DNA of 64,000 nt, from assembly GCA_941918925.1 (NCBI GenBank), contig OW799237.1, positions 108,470,515 to 108,534,514 on the forward strand. Direction: 5' to 3'. This DNA comes from Phyto melanocephala. Its lineage: Eukaryota; Arthropoda; Insecta; Diptera; Rhinophoridae. Shown here in pieces: positions 23,684 through 36,500 of this stretch. Position 1 is the first letter of the stretch. Each line of letters begins with the position of its first letter. The notes under the pieces are model-generated. The model saw only the letters and a program-made list of their open reading frames with translations, was not told the origin of the DNA and searched no databases. Position numbers and translations under genes: made by a program.

Positions 23684-23876
23684 AAAAAAAACAAATATTG
23701 AAAATAAATAAAATAAAAAAATAATATTATTGCATATATTTTTTTTTTTTTTAATTTATTTAGAAATAATTTTCAATAATTGACCTCAAACCGAATTAAT
23801 AATAATAAAAAAATACAACTATAATACGGTAAACTAAAATAATTTTTACATTAAACTGTAATTATAATCATTTTTA

Positions 23877-23912
23877 GAATATTGAATGCATTCCACTCGG
23901 CTAGTGTCGGTA
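23877..23912 (+). repeat. 3' half of a second hammerhead-bearing repeat
   Basis: GAATGCATTCCACTCGGCTA followed by GTGTCGG matches the 3' half of the repeats at 60061-60120 (+) and 24040-24097 (-). The CTGATGA half is absent. Confidence 0.5.
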
Positions 23913-24039
23913 AAAATATAATTTTTCAAGATTTATTCTTTCATTTTTCACAATAAAAAATTCTTTGTAAAAATAATATATATAATAATATGAACTCAAG
24001 CCTAATTAAGAATTTAAAAATATTGAAAAACTTTTCCGA

Positions 24040-24097
24040 TATTAGCCAAGTGGCATATGCATTTTCGAGTCCAGCTACGATTTCATCATCAGCACTC
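24040..24097 (-). ncRNA. Hammerhead-like motif, second family, copy in minus strand
   Basis: Minus strand: GAGTG, CTGATGA (24092-24086), T, GAAATC - loop GTAGCT - GGACTC, GAAA, ATGCAT, then CACTT. GAGUG and CACUU can pair as stem I; stem II has decayed pairs and there is an ATG insertion before the stem I 3' strand. The repeat continues with GGCTAATATCGG. Confidence 0.5.
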
Positions 24098-24109
24098 TTT
24101 ATCGTTATA

Positions 24110-24596
24110 CTCATATAGTGGTTTCTCGATTTAACGAACAATTGATTGTCAGCTCTGTTCGTTAAATTGAAAAATTCCTTAAATCCAGTAACAAAAAAAA
24201 AAAAAAAAATTATTCATTTAACAACAAATAAAAAGAACAATTTATATCAAATCGTATTACAAGTAAATGGATTTTATAACAAATTTTTTCCATTATTGGA
24301 AACCCTACATCTTTCATTGCACCTTGATGTTTTTCTACCAAAATTAGTTTTTTTCACATTATTCAACAGCTTTGGCTTGTTTTTTTTAGAATAGTGTATA
24401 TTGTAGCTTCGGCTACATATTTAATTGCTAATCCACTAACACTGTTTTCATTAGTATATTCATCTAAAATTTTAATTGTTTTCTTTTATCCATTTGTTAA
24501 TGTTCACAACTTTAAAATTTTACAACACAAGTTCACAATACGTAGTAACCAAATTAGTAGATACAAGATCAAAAAGCAAAAAGAAATGCAAAACAA
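24110..24596. other. AT-rich stretch, nothing recognised
   Basis: Short open frames only; no domain or repeat boundary was seen. Confidence 0.4.
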
Positions 24597-25411
24597 ACAA
24601 GTAACAGTGCTATATTCGGCCGTGCCGAATCTTATATACCCTTCACAACGTGTAGTCATGCAATAACAGTGGTTTGTGTCACCATTCATCCCATATGAAA
24701 TACGTACATACATACATAAAAAACATACATATATAAAAACAACCCATTTTAAAATTATAACTTTACGTATGTATGTTAAAAGAAAAAAAAAATAATAAAA
24801 AAAAAATTTAAAAAAAAATTAAAAAAAATAAAAAAAAATTTAAAAAAAAATTTTTTTTTAAAATAATTAAAATATATATAATTAATATAAAACAAAAAAA
24901 AAATTTTTAAAAAAATTTAAAAAAAAATAATATAAATAATATTTAAATAAAAAATAAAAAAAAAATTTAAAAAAATTAAAAAAAAAATATAAAAAAATTT
25001 TTTTGGCTCAGCTGGGATTCGATGCCACGTTTTCTCTAACCAGTATACACGTTTGTATGTATGTATGTATGTTGTTGTTGTAATGTTGTTTTTGTGAAAA
25101 AAAAAATCGAGGTGGTCGTGGGTTTTTGCTCATATCTCAGTTGTTTATGTACCGATGTTTCTGATTTTCAATACCGATCTACTCCCGAATATTTCTGATA
25201 TTTTAATAACTCACCCGGGTCCAAGCTATGTCGGGGGGCTTCAAAAAGTTGATTTCAACATACACACGGACAGACTGAGAGAGCTTAATCGACTCCCCTA
25301 TTCATAAGCTTTCAGAAAATATATACTTTATTGGGTCGGAAATGAAAATTGTAGAAATTTCACACGGAATGACAAACCTATATATACCCTTTTTCACTGT
25401 GTGAAGGGTAT
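24597..25411 (-). mobile_element. Helentron-like element, subfamily B (copy 2)
   Basis: Complete from the 3' terminus on the left (AACAAGTAACAGTGCTATAT, hairpin) to the 5' hairpin on the right (CCCTTTTTCACTGTGTGAAG). Subfamily B marks: CTCAGTTGTTTATGTACCGA and CTACTCCCGAATATTTCTGA. The tRNA-like GGCTCAGCTGGGATTCGATG lies next to the 5' arm. Confidence 0.85.
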
Positions 25412-25512
25412 AATAAAACATATAATAAAAAAAATTACAAAACAAATTAAAAAAAATAAAAAAATTTATACCTAGTCCTTTACATTTAAAGATAAAAAGT
25501 TAAATTTTAGCG

Positions 25513-25740
25513 GGGGTGCCCCGGTGGACTAGTCAGTAGTGTTCTGGTCTGCTAGTTTGGGGTTTGCGGGCTTGATTCCCGCCAGAGACTCTGGACTGGT
25601 CTGCTTCTCTTTCTCTTCTTTTCTCTTTCTATTCTAACTATTCTATTTATATGGAGCGCACAATATGCCAATTGGGCATAAGTGTATACCTGTCGTGGGT
25701 TTGGGTTTTTAGTGCCCCTCCTTTTCAATCTAACCTAACC
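25513..25740 (+). mobile_element. tRNA-headed SINE with LINE-like 3' tail
   Basis: A perfect 12-bp target duplication TAAATTTTAGCG flanks it (25501-25512 and 25741-25752). The head resembles a tRNA: GGTGGACTAGTCAGTAGTG (box A-like) and GGGCTTGATTCCCGCC (box B-like). A CT-rich middle follows. The last about 85 bp (TGGAGCGCACAATATGCCAA, GTGTATACCTGTCGTGGGTT, CCTTTTCAATCTAACCTAAC) match the 3' tail of the LINE piece at 18640. The intact duplication marks a recent insertion. Confidence 0.88.
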
Positions 25741-25752
25741 TAAATTTTAGCG

Positions 25753-26735
25753 ACAATGGATTAAAAAATGTTGTTTTGTAAAACTGTAAAATAAACTTTT
25801 TTGTGTGTTATTTGTTATGGTGTCACCATACCTTTAACTGTAAAATAACAATTCATTTAAAAGTTTCATAGGGCGAGAATTGACCCCGGTACTCTGAACT
25901 TTTTTTGTTTCTTTTCCTACTTTTCGAAATTTAAAACCCTTTACATATTTTTCGTAATTCATCTAAGGATCATAATATAATTGTGATATTTTTGTATTGC
26001 ACCCTAACTTGTTTGAATGTTTGTCGTTTCTGCCTGGGACAGTATAAGCTTTTATTGCTGCCCTGTGGCGTATTTTTTGGTTCTAATTTCGCTAACAAAA
26101 GTGAAGCCTTAAGGCCATAACTGACCATCAGTTTAAGACGTTCAATGTGTCAAAAAATTATATTGTATTTTTTGGACAAGCATGTCCGATTTGATCTTTT
26201 ATTTAATGTATTTTTATCCGCCAAATTGGTTTTGAAATCCCTAGATTTGACTGCAAACTATCTAAATTTCCATCACTCAGATGTTGTTTTATTACCAAAA
26301 ATTTACTTTTATAAAAGCAGATTTTTTATCAATTTAAAGTTTTTTAAACAAATAACAAATAATAACAAAAACATTGAATTGAAAAATATAAAATTGTTTT
26401 AATGGTTAACTAAAATTTAATATAAAAAGTTCGAAAAAAATATTAACATTTAAAATATTTAAATTTAGATATATTTTTATGGACATTTTTCTATGATAAA
26501 GTTCAATATATTAAAAAAAATAATTCTATTTTATAAAATTTATGATGGTTGGCCGACTAAGCTGATAATAGTATCCAAATATATACATACATATATGCAC
26601 AACGTATATTTAATTTAAAAAAGAACGAGGTGAAACATAAAATATATTTTTATTGTTTATTTAATTCTTTACAAAATTAGTGTATATTTAGTTCAATAAA
26701 TTAATAAAAACTACTTAACACAGACGTACAATAAA
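25753..26735. other. Intergenic AT-rich DNA between SINE and PIG-N
   Basis: No exon was recognised. The right end includes the PIG-N 3' UTR; AATAAA-type signals on the minus strand appear around 26645-26700 (TTTATT on the plus strand). Confidence 0.5.
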
Positions 26736-29700
26736 CTATTTCAATTTACCTAAATTTGCATTGAACCCCACTGTTACATTAATTTTTAGCAATAATTTAG
26801 ATAAATTAACAAATAATACTAAAATAAGCGTAGTCACTTGCATAATGACAAAATGTGATATTGAAGAGCCAATTTCCAACCATGAGCCCTGATTTTTCAC
26901 CAAAAATAAAAAATTCAAACCCATTACATCGCAAACGATTAGAAGACAAATAAATATTTGACGCTCGCATTGCAAAGCAAAAGGAGATAAAGCAAAAATT
27001 ATGGAAATAATAAGTAGAATGGGTATAATTAATTTTAAAATTACCAAAAACATTATGACAAAAGGGGAAAAGGTGGACAGAAAACAGCGTATTATATTTG
27101 GATCAAAGGAACTTACTGTGGCAATATTACCCGAACCGAAAAAAGAAAAGAACGTATAAAGTAAAATAATAAAAGCAATACGAAAACTGCTCGAAAGGTT
27201 TAATGCAGTGGGCACTAAAGAACTACTGAAATTATTATGCGATTTGGAACAGTCTAAAGACAAAATTAACTCGGATATTAGCAATAATATGAATAAGGAT
27301 TCATAAGAAGTACACAGCAGGCAGTAGAGACAGCTTAACAATAATATAAACTTTTCTAAACGTTGTTTAAGGGGTAAATTACAGGGCTTCAGTAGAGAAA
27401 CTAAAGTATAAAAAAGATAACACCAGGATATAGAATGACTTATGATACTAACTCCCAGTTGTTGTGAATGCAAATAAATGCATACCATAAAATTACATAA
27501 AGCTATAACAACTGCAATTTTATCTATAACTGATATGGAATTTTTCACTAAAAATGGTCTTAGCATAGTCACAGAGATACCAGTATATAGTAAAATATTA
27601 TTTGAATAACCGACCGAAATAGGCAGCAAGGGAAATATACATAAAATAAGAGATAAAATAAAACTGATGTAAAACTTTAGGTTTTGTTTAAAAAAATTTT
27701 GAGAAATCTTGTCCTGCAAGGTGAACAATAGAAAGCCCAAGGAAATTGCTCTCCTATCAAAAAACGTATAGACTAATAGTTCAGCACATAGAATAAAAAA
27801 AAGTAGTTGGAACTTAGTTAACCCAAGTTTGGCATCCAACATTAGTATATGGCCTTTTTTTAAAAGAAATAAAAGCCAAACTGCAAATGGCAGCATGAGG
27901 TAAAATGTTACATTCCAACTTAATTTTTGTAGCATACAAAATGTAAGAGTTAATAGGGCAATCAAAGATAAAACTACTAATTTTAATTTATAAACTAAAG
28001 AACTTTTCTTAGCAGCTCTACTAGCCGTTAAACTCTCATTACCTAATAGTTTTAATAAATAACCTAACCAGGCAACAAAAGCAGATGTTGTTGCCACGAG
28101 TAGTACATCACGATAATAACTAAAATAATAATCAATGCCTGTTAAAGCAGAGTGCATAAGTTTGTAACTGTCTTCAATAGCAAGTTTCTTATACTTATAG
28201 GAATTTTGTTTTTGCAAATACTGCTCAATACTTATTTGTATTCTAAATGCTGGTAAAAACTTATTAAATAAACCTTTTTTATGTTGTTCTAACAGGGATT
28301 TGTATTGATTGTACAACTGAAGGGCATTGCCTTGGGCCGCATGTTGTATATATAGTTCGGAGGCATTGATGATGTCTTTTGGTAAAATACCAAAATTGTT
28401 CATGGGAGTAGCAATACCCAAGAGCGCCGACATTAAGGGAGCCATTTGGGCTTGTTCCAATTCGTAAAGAGATGTTATTTGATCATTTGCTTGTTTTAGC
28501 TTTTGATTAACACCGGCACCCCAGATGAAAAATGGTGTTTCTGTTTCGTAGTTAGCGCCAGCACCATGAGAACCTTCAAAGGAATACAATTTAAATGTTA
28601 AATGCCCATAGGTAATTTTAATTAAAAAAAACTAAACTAAACAAAACAAATTACAAATTATATTTGTTTGTTTAGTCGTCGTTTATATTATGGAACATTT
28701 ATTGCAAAAATTTAGTGTTTGTCGAACAAAAACGAAAGAAAATGGAAAATGATACAAATGTTTATGTATTTGCAGTTCCCTCTAGTTAATTTAAGAAGTT
28801 TTCAATATAAGAGTATGAAAAAATAATAGTTTCGTTAGTGGGGAAACACAAATTAAATTTCAGGAGAATTTGAAAAAGTTTTTTAACAAATGTTCCATAT
28901 TATAGACGAGGATTAATATAATTTTTAAAGTTTGTAATTATATTGTTAAGACATAATTTTTATTCTATTTTGCTATTATAATTTCTTTAATAAAAACTCA
29001 CCGGCATCTGTCATTCCATGATCTGCGGTTAAAACATACACTGTCTTACCATCTGAAAAGGTTTCTTCAAACAATTCATACATATTTTTAATACCACTAT
29101 CGGTAAACTGTAAGTTTTCCAAAAATAATTTCGTATTAGGCTTATGCACATGACCGGCTGTATCTAAACCCAATAAATGCAGAAAGTAAATAACGCGACC
29201 TTCATTTTGTAGTTCCTTCTTTTTACGCTTTAAAAACTTTTCGACTTTATCGAACACCCACTTGTCCAGTTCATATGTTTTCTCCTTGCCCGAAAAATCT
29301 AATTCGTGATTATAGGAATCAAAAAATAAACGTTTTTCATCTTCTCTAGATAGTTTAGAAAATATGTGTAACACATCGTTAGCTCCCCAGGCATAGGTTT
29401 TGCTACTTCTATTAAAAACTGTATCAAATTCTATGGGATTCTCTTTCCAGCCCCTGGTAACAGCCGATGGATCTTCATAGAGACCAGCAATTATTGCTAT
29501 ATGACCAGGTCGTGATTCAGTGGGCACTCGAGTTTTGGAAATGCCATACACACCTTTCTGTGCGTCAATCAGTTGCTTTATATGTGGTACGTTTTTAAAA
29601 TTCTCGTGATAGAAAGACTCAGCTCTTAAACCATCCGTCACTATTAGCACTAAACGTTTTGCGGGTGCTTCTAGGGGAATATGTTGATAAGGCTGGAGAT

Positions 29701-29785
29701 TGGTGATGACCGGCGAACGAAAATATATCACAAATATGGAACCCAATAGTAAAATATGTATAATTATTGAGTAAAAAATCCACAT
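26736..29785 (-). CDS. PIG-N: GPI ethanolamine phosphate transferase 1 (PIG-N)
   Basis: Exon 1 29785-29002 and exon 2 28573-26736 join as GCC-G / GT-TCT across a 428-bp intron (donor GTGAGT, acceptor TTTGAAG), restoring TDAGSHGAG, and give 873 aa, close to the usual 900 or so. PIG-N adds ethanolamine phosphate to the first mannose of GPI precursors in the ER. Seen: an N-terminal membrane anchor (residues 3-22); an alkaline-phosphatase-fold lumenal domain with metal and catalytic motifs VTDGLRAESF (Asp51), RVPTESRPGH (likely nucleophile Thr89), LLGLDTAGHVH (Asp208, His212) and TADHGMTD (Asp255, His256); then a long C-terminal half of many hydrophobic segments. All expected active-site residues are present. 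It lies downstream of, and in the same direction as, the 30555-44230 gene, with 0.77 kb between them, so each probably has its own promoter. Confidence 0.95.
28574..29001 (-). other. PIG-N intron
   Basis: 428 bp, AT-rich, with GTGAGT donor at 29001-28996 and AG acceptor at 28575-28574. No insertion recognised. Confidence 0.85.
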
Positions 29786-29983
29786 AGTTGATGCATGTTA
29801 TAAGAATTTTCCAAAAAAATTTAAAAAATCCAATAAAATACTTTAAAAAACCTTCAAAATACACAAACACTGTGTCTGTTTTCTTTTATAAAATTATTTA
29901 TTTGTTATTGTTAACAGATGTTTGTAATGTCAAAATCTAGTGTTGGTAAGTGATAACATTTTTCTTAGTTTCCTTCCGTTTTA

Positions 29984-29991
29984 TATCGATA
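29984..29991. promoter_or_regulatory. DRE-type site TATCGATA
   Basis: The palindromic core of the DREF element, common in promoters of fly housekeeping genes, lies about 200 bp upstream of the PIG-N start codon. Presence of the 8-mer is seen; its role is inferred. Confidence 0.5.
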
Positions 29992-29999
29992 AGCGGAAA

Positions 30000-30554
30000 T
30001 ACAACGAAAGCGATTACTAAATAAGTATTTTAAAATTTTATTATTGTTGTGCTTATACTAGACCGAGAATATTCTCAACATTCAGTGAAATATTTATTAG
30101 TTTTTGGTAAAAACCAATTGTAAAATGAATTGTATACATTTTGCATAACACTTATTTAATATTAAAATCAAATAGTAAAGAGTTAAAACATTTTCAGACA
30201 TTATTGGTTTAATGACAAGCAAATGTTCATTTCGGTTCATTTTACTTGGCAAAATTTATTATTTGTGAACTAAAACAGAAATCACATAAATATTGGTATA
30301 TCATTTAATCATTTTAATTTATTTAATTACGGTGATCTCAAGTGTTTAACAAGTGTTTACGTCTAATGGTGTTTCTTTAGCAAACTATTTAGTTGGTTTA
30401 TAAATTAAAGAAAGAAATTGATATCATAAAATAAGGCGCCGTACGGTGAAAAATTTGCCTCCAAACTAAACTAATTAAAAACAAAAACACAAACAAAAAA
30501 TTGGCAGTGCAGTTCGCTACAAATGAAATTTATTAAATCATTAAATTTTTAAAA
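30000..30554. other. Intergenic region upstream of PIG-N
   Basis: AT-rich DNA between the PIG-N promoter and the stop codon of the next gene. No additional exon or repeat was recognised. Confidence 0.5.
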
Positions 30555-33500
30555 TTAATTCTTTAATAAACTTTCTTTAAGTCTTTCTATAGCGGTATGT
30601 CTGGTTTTTGATTTTTCATCGGTTAAACCTTGCTGTTCCGCTTCCCTTAAGGCTTTAGCCTGCTCAATTTCACGTTGCTTCTGTAGTTGTCGGAATTCTG
30701 TCGGAGTCAACATACCGCGCAAAATGGTATCATATGTAATATTTACACCCTTAGTGGACATTTTCATAAACAACTTCCAGCATTCGCGTTCTTTAAGACT
30801 GCGCACATACTCGGGAAATTTATATTCTTCTTCCGATGATGCTTTGTCCGACATTAAAGGATTTGAGGAATAGCAGGTATTGTTTTTAATAATTTCTAGA
30901 TTATTTTCCTTTTCTTCACTGGAATCTCTCGGGTTAGTTATAGGCATTTCATTTTTTAATTTGCAAGGAGTACGAAAAATAGAACCGGCAGGTGCTGTGG
31001 GTGGTCGATTCGTTTTAATACGTTGAGCTAAGGGAGCTATAGAGCTCCTTCTTAGCATATGAGAATATTCCTTGGAGGCAAGTTGAAAAGTTGGTGGATA
31101 GTTTTCTTGAAAAGATACTAAGTTTCACTTTATATTAATGAAAAGTTTAAGAAGTAATGTTTAAATAAAAAAAATTTTTACCTGATTTTCCAGTTTTTCT
31201 CAAAGAAGGTGCTCTTCTAGCAGGACTGCCGGCATGCGTATTATTAGAGTTTGTATGGACATCCTCCTTTTCCGAATCTGAACCCTCCGAACTAATAAGA
31301 GACACCAATGTTATAACATCCGGTGTCACCGATTTGGAGCGAGCAAGCACCTTTTTACTTATGCCAGATTTTTCATCAAAATTTATATCTTTTGGTGTTA
31401 AAATATCGCTAGATCCCTTATCACAGCTTACGTTACGTGTATTTAGCTTTCTTCTACGCGACTTTCGTTTAGTGGCCGAAAACGATAAAACCTTTGATGT
31501 TTCGTCGGAGCTGCGCACTGGTGCCGACATAGCACGCACCAGGGGAGCACGTTTCTGTACGATCAGAGACGGAGATGCGTTAAAACTGTTGGGATTTTGT
31601 ATGTCACTATTTAAAGTTGCTGCGTTATTGTTGGACACAGCCAAATTCGTTGCTATCCGGCTATTACGAAAGAGAGCTCTACGTTGTTGTGCCGTTATAG
31701 TGGAGCGTAAAGCAGTCCCACTTCCTGACGGATTTGCTTTATTTTCACTTTTATTGTTTTCCTTTGATTTGGTATGGGAATTCTAAAGAATTAGAAATAC
31801 ATTTTTTATTTGAGCTTAATTCTTAAAATAAGCAGTAAGTAGGTAAATAAATAAGCAAATTACCTTCAATAAGTTTTAGGAAAAACAAAATTTTACTTAC
31901 TACATTTTTGTCACTTTCACTTGTTCTTTCATCACTTTCATTAGCCTCGTGATCCTCATTCACTTCCTGATCACTAAAAACGCAATCGTTTTCTTCGTTG
32001 GTTGGATTTAGAGCGTGTGACAGTACAATGCTTAGGTTTACTCTATTCGCATCAGGTTTTGTTGACTTCTTACTAGATTGGCTGCCGTGTGAATGGGACG
32101 TTAAAACCGATTCCGTTTTAGTTCTATTTCTAAAGAAGTGATAAAAAATGGATTTATAAGAAGAACAAAATTATTGAAAAATTCACCAATAAGTGAAACT
32201 GAAATATATATAAATAATAAAAAAAAATACTTAAATTAAAAACAAATTAATACCAAATAAAAATCTTACAAATAAATTTTAATTTCTCAAAAGCTCTAAA
32301 TCAGAACTAATTTTGCTTAAAAAATTCCAAGTGTTAGCAAAAGCTTTTAAAATCAGATAAATATGCATCATTTAAAAATTTTTCTTTAAAATTATATTTA
32401 AAACACGGTTCGGCATTGCTTCCTTTTTTCTTGTATTTAACGTGTAGTTTTTACATGCCATTTAGTGTCATGTCAAGATTGTGTTGCTTTAATAATACTA
32501 TTATGAATTTCGGCTTGCCAATTCTCTCTAACGAAAACAAATAACCTAATAAAGTATTTATTTTTATAGTTATTGTTGTTGGCACAAGTATTAAATTATT
32601 TTTATTTTTCTTACTGTCCTGCTGGTTACACGAACTTTTGCAAACCAAACTCAAATGAGATTAGTACCGAGTTGTACTCTATCCCACCAAAGAGGAAAAT
32701 AGCCAACCCGATTTCATCAGAATCACTTTTTAGTTAAATAATCAATATATATGTCCCTCTATGTAAAAAAATCTTAAAAGTATAGCTCGTTATTACCCCC
32801 CGATTACACAAGCAATATGTTTTGTAATTATTATCACGGCAATTATTAAATTCTAGTATCAACCCAATATATTAACGTGTGGACCGCATGAATATGTATT
32901 GGAACACATGTTTTCAATAAATGTAATAGAAGTATAATGTAACAACAGCACTTATGTATAAATAAATATTTATATCTATCAGAATAGATATAAAACAAAT
33001 TTTTTGGTTATCGGTCAATTATTGATTCAAGCCCATCGAGTCGAAATTCACTATACAAATCCAAATTTATAGAACTAAAAGTCTTTCTATCACATATTAT
33101 GTTCATCTATCCTTAATTGATCTAAGACCACTTTTAGAAATTATATAAATCCTCAGACACACGATTCTATACATATATGTATCCTGATCAACAATAGTGT
33201 AATAACTCGAAATTTAAAAATGTTTACTTTTTGCGAAAAAATAACGAATAACATTCATATCTGTTAATTGTAAAAATGTCACATTATGCCCCCTACTCCT
33301 TCATCTCAAAAATCACGTTGTGACTATTGTTTTGATATTTTATTTGCTATTCTTATATCAGAAAAGAATATTATTTTGAGTTAATACACAAGTTTTTAAA
33401 CAATTGCATCACCAATTTTCATATTAAAGGTATTATTTACTCAAAAGTTTAAACTATTTTTTACTGAACTTTACCGAAATGTTTATTATTAAAATTTTTA

Positions 33501-36500
33501 TAAACGAACGCATCCTAGTAAAGTTCAGACAAAATAAGAAAAACTTTGTAATAAATAAATGAGCCTTATGTATGTTACAAAATATCGAAATGTTTTGGGT
33601 GCGATAAAAATCCCCGAACCTTGTAATTTTGAAAAAAAAAATATTTGAAAATTTTATATTTTTTTTTGCCGTATTCAAAAGATGTCCTAAGCGTCGTATT
33701 GTCATAATTTAAAAAAATTAAAATTTAAAAAAATGTTGCGTTTCTTACGGTTTTCAAATTTTTAAAAATTATGACAATACGACACTTAGGACACCTTTGT
33801 GAATTCACAATTAAAAAACTATTTAAGATCAAAAATTTTAAAAAAATTTTTATTTTATAATAATTATAAAAAAACGATAATAAATTTTATAATTAATTTT
33901 TTGACAACACTTTAAATAGTGTGACCTGTATGTAACGGAATAGTTTGAAGTAATATTCAGCAAATTTTACAATGCCCAATTTAAAACTATCTAAACACCA
34001 TTAGTTGATGTGACACACATTCTGTATTTTAATATTATTTATTCAACATTTCTATTTAATTTGCCATCAAAGCGTGTTTTTTGTTCTGTTTTTTTAAACT
34101 ATACTTTTTGTAAGAAACATTAATGCCGACCTTGATCAATAAATAGCAAGTTTGCGTGGTTTAGCAAATGAAAATTTAATAGAAAATAAAGAGAAACTTT
34201 TGTTTCAATTTTTTTGTTGCTTTCTATGCATAGACTCATTTAAGTATGATGTAAAGTCTATTTTAAATAAGTATGTACATACTCTGCAGGTAACAGTAAA
34301 CTAATTATGTTTTGAAACTATAGCAAAAGTAATAAACAAGTATTAGTCCATATAGACTAAAAATAAGAGAGATAATGAAATATCGGTTGCACTGCTTGAT
34401 ATAGAGTGTTTTTTTAAAGGAAGAAGGCCTTTTTTAACACAAAAAATTCATGAACTTTATGACTTTTAATAATAAAAAATTAATTTCTGGCATATAATCT
34501 ACACAACTGTGACTTCTAAACGCCACCCTATCGATTCAATTTTGCACCTATTGTACTTATTTTGTCAATAGTGCGTCAAATGTTAACTTCAAATAATCAA
34601 TCGTTGCGGCTTTAATAGCATGACTTAAAAATGTCGAATCAAACAAACGAGGTGTCCAATTTATAGATCAATTTCTTGAGATGATTCGGTTACCAAACGT
34701 TTGACTCACGAAATGATAGTTTTACTCGCTGTATGTTATGCTGCGCAGTCTTTTTGGCACCATTTCTCTTCCAGATGATTTGCAATGATATCGCGAATCA
34801 CGAGATCAAGCGTCGGCTCAATAATTTGAAGTCCTCTGAACACAATACGGATTGAATTTGGATAAATATTATACAAAAGAGTCAATGTGGTCTTTAATCG
34901 ATTAATAGTATTGTGTATTACCTGTTCAGATGGACCGTACACTTGACAAAGTGTTATATGAGTGTGGTGATCAGAGCGAGAATTTTGAAAATAAATTTTC
35001 ATTAATATTGTCATATACATTTCATTATTATGGCTGCTAATTTTACAGTTATCCCTATCGGAAGATCTATAGGCCTAAGAAAAACACCCTTTATGTGGCG
35101 CTCTATACAAATTGCATGTCATTCTCTCTCTTTGAGAATAAAAAAATAAATAAGGTAGAAAAAAACTGAATTTTTGTACATCTGTAAAAGATTCTATTTA
35201 GAATAAGGGCCGTATTCATAAAAATTATTTTAGATTTATTAAAGGCTTATTTGACAGATGTTGTAGACAAATTTGTCAAATAAGCCTTCAATAAACCTAA
35301 ATATTTTTTATGAATACGGCCCTAAAACTATAAAAAAAAATAGAAATTGTCCCAGATGTACAATTACTAGTATTTATACTCGTATAAAACTACATTCAAA
35401 AAACTAGTTGGGCTCCTATGACAGCCTAATATTTAAATCTATAATTTGATATATGAAAAAAGGACTGATAGGTAACTTGTCTGAATTTTAATCTAAGTAT
35501 ACTCCTAACAACATTCCAGTTATTTTGTCTGCAGGGTACATAGCTATAAGAGTTTCGTACATATGAATGTATGTTCATGTATTTAGGAGTTTGTCAAAAT
35601 AACAAAACTCTAAAAAAAACCGAATTGGAATGAAACTATGTCAAACTGATTGGTTTTGTTTTTTTTTTTTATGTTACATATACACATACACATATACTTA
35701 GTTTCTCAAATACTATTTATTTGAGTTTTGTAATATTTTGATTTCATGATAAAATGCCAATATTATTTGACAAATGGTCCAATAAACGTTATTTTAATTT
35801 TAAAATCGCAAATCCCTGACATAAAAAATATAAATACATGCATGCATACACACATATATTCGTACAGTTGCAGCTAAAACAAGTAACAGTGCTATATTCG
35901 GCCGTGCCGAATCTTATATACCCTTCACAACGTGTAGTCATGCAATAACAATTGTTTGTATCACCATTCATCCCATATAAAATACGTGCATACGTACACG
36001 TTAGAATAAAAGTGGCATCGAATCCCAGCTGAGCCAAAAAAAAATTTTATTTTATTTTATTTAATATATGATTTATATTTTATTATTTTTTTTAAATTTT
36101 TTTACAAAATTTTTTTAGAAAAATTTTTAAAAATTTTTTTTAAAATTTTTTTTTAATTTTTTTTTTGTAGTTTTTTTTATTATTTTTTTCTTATTTTTAA
36201 TATTTTTTTTTTTTTGAATTTTTTTTTTGTTTGGTATGTTTTTCACATGTATGTATGTATGTTGTTGTTGTAATTGTGAAAAAAAACGAGGTGGTCGTGG
36301 TTTTTTGCTCATATCTCAGAAAGTTATGGGGCGATTGTGCTGAATTTCAATAGCGATTCATTCCTGGATATTTCCAAAAGATTGATACCATATACAGATC
36401 TGAGGAACATATAGTTGCTTCTAAAAGTTGATTTCAACCAACACACGGACAGACGGGCAGACGGACAGACGGATAGACGGACAGACGGTCAGGGCTTAAT

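Larger units (their letters stand above)
22626..23822 (-). mobile_element. Penelope-like element relic with inverted terminal repeats carrying hammerhead motifs
   Basis: Arms of about 175 bp at 22626-22799 and 23637-23822 are inverted copies. They share a GGCTTGAGGTCAATTATTGA block and its complement, and GATCAA...CTTCAGGGG blocks. Each arm holds a hammerhead-like core. Between them the minus strand carries a GIY-YIG-type coding relic, and a palindromic MITE has been inserted right at the inner edge of the left arm. The RT domain is missing. Penelope-like retroelements are known for GIY-YIG nucleases, inverted or direct terminal repeats and hammerhead ribozymes. Confidence 0.75.

Noticed and set aside
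25513..25590. Possible functional tRNA gene
   Set aside because: Box A/B-like motifs are present, but the sequence continues into a SINE body with target duplications, and no convincing acceptor stem was seen.
31334..31786. 150-codon plus-strand ORF
   Set aside because: Antisense to exon 3 of the 647-aa gene, whose splice phases and composition support the minus strand.
34736..35020. 94-codon minus-strand ORF considered as a gene
   Set aside because: It overlaps decayed mariner-type sequence and has no conserved catalytic motif in frame.
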